A stretch of 5,652 bases of DNA from Rhodococcus sp. (in: high G+C Gram-positive bacteria) (GTDB lineage Bacteria; Actinomycetota; Actinomycetes; Mycobacteriales; Mycobacteriaceae): positions 1 through 5,652 of the forward strand of contig JAAYXN010000476.1 in assembly GCA_012515885.1 (NCBI GenBank). The letters are read 5' to 3'. Position 1 is the first letter of the stretch. Each line of letters opens with the position of its first letter. Shown here in pieces: positions 5,513 through 5,652 of this stretch. The notes under the pieces were generated by a model. It was not told the origin of the DNA, ran no database searches, and saw nothing but the letters and a program-made list of their open reading frames with translations. The position numbers and the translations under genes were made by a program.

Positions 5513-5652
5513 GCCCATCGCTTCTGCTGCGGTGACCGGGTCTTCCAGTGGCTCAGCAGTATCGACGATGTCGAGATTGGTGAGGTCCTCGATCAGCCCG
5601 TCGATCGCGGCGACGTTCTCTGGGTCGCTCAGGCGTGTGCCTTCGGGCGCGG
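5513..5652 (-). pseudogene. Upstream fragment of the MMPL transporter gene, cut by the window edge
   Basis: Forty-six codons are open in the frame of the transporter, from the window edge to the TGA at 5510-5512. The peptide begins APEGTRLSDPENVAAIDGL and continues with IEDLTNLDIVDTAEPLEDP. That is the familiar pattern of the first periplasmic loop of actinobacterial MMPL proteins: (P)EGT.L.DPEN followed by a helix and a short strand, then a proline-rich turn. Helix 1 and the true start lie beyond the right edge, probably roughly 50 or more codons away. With the stop in place, translation would yield only helix 1 and a partial loop. I infer that the whole gene (3479 to beyond 5652) is a recent pseudogene, unless the TGA is a base error or is read through. 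Confidence 0.8.

Noticed and set aside
1..5652. Mobile element, CRISPR array, toxin-antitoxin or defence system
   Set aside because: I found no transposase or integrase-like sequence, no spaced direct repeats beyond the coding tandem repeat, and no recognisable toxin, nuclease or antitoxin pair.

Overview
The window reads as chromosomal DNA from a mycolic-acid-type actinobacterium (Mycobacteriales/Corynebacteriales). The GC content is moderately high, about 60% by eye. The evidence for this placement is an actinobacterial MurJ-associated pseudokinase module, an MMPL/RND-type exporter and an AurF-like diiron oxygenase, plus GTG starts and G/C-rich third positions. I cannot name the species.

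Layout from left to right. Bases 1-112 carry no supportable gene, only a short palindrome (21-35). An AurF-family diiron oxygenase gene is on the minus strand (113-1111), with a clear GGGAG ribosome site that favours the internal ATG start. A 161-bp divergent spacer (1112-1272) holds a perfect 9-7-9 inverted repeat and overlapping candidate promoters for both directions. A small four-helix membrane protein of unknown function follows on the plus strand (1273-1755). It converges on, and overlaps by 31 bp, a minus-strand gene (1725-3320) encoding a pseudokinase, one membrane helix and an extracellular discoidin/CBM-like domain. This is the architecture of the C-terminal half of mycobacterial MurJ (Rv3910 type), but here it has its own start and no MurJ domain. 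A 158-bp spacer with a perfect 13-bp hairpin separates it from an MMPL-family transporter gene on the same strand, which runs from 3479 off the right edge.

The most notable anomaly is that the MMPL reading frame is broken by a single in-frame TGA at 5510-5512. The frame is open on both sides and the residues on both sides look like one continuous MMPL periplasmic loop. The downstream part keeps both Asp-Tyr proton-relay motifs and 11 of the expected 12 helices. A recent nonsense mutation (or base error) is more likely than two genes. The same gene ends in a 15-bp tandem repeat encoding an acidic Ser/Thr/Asp/Gly tail.

Functionally, the right two thirds suggests a cell-envelope theme: lipid or small-molecule export plus a peptidoglycan-linked regulatory membrane protein. 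The left part pairs an oxygenase with a divergent membrane protein that may share one regulatory region. I see no mobile element, CRISPR array, RNA gene or obvious defence system, and I do not claim a new multi-gene system.
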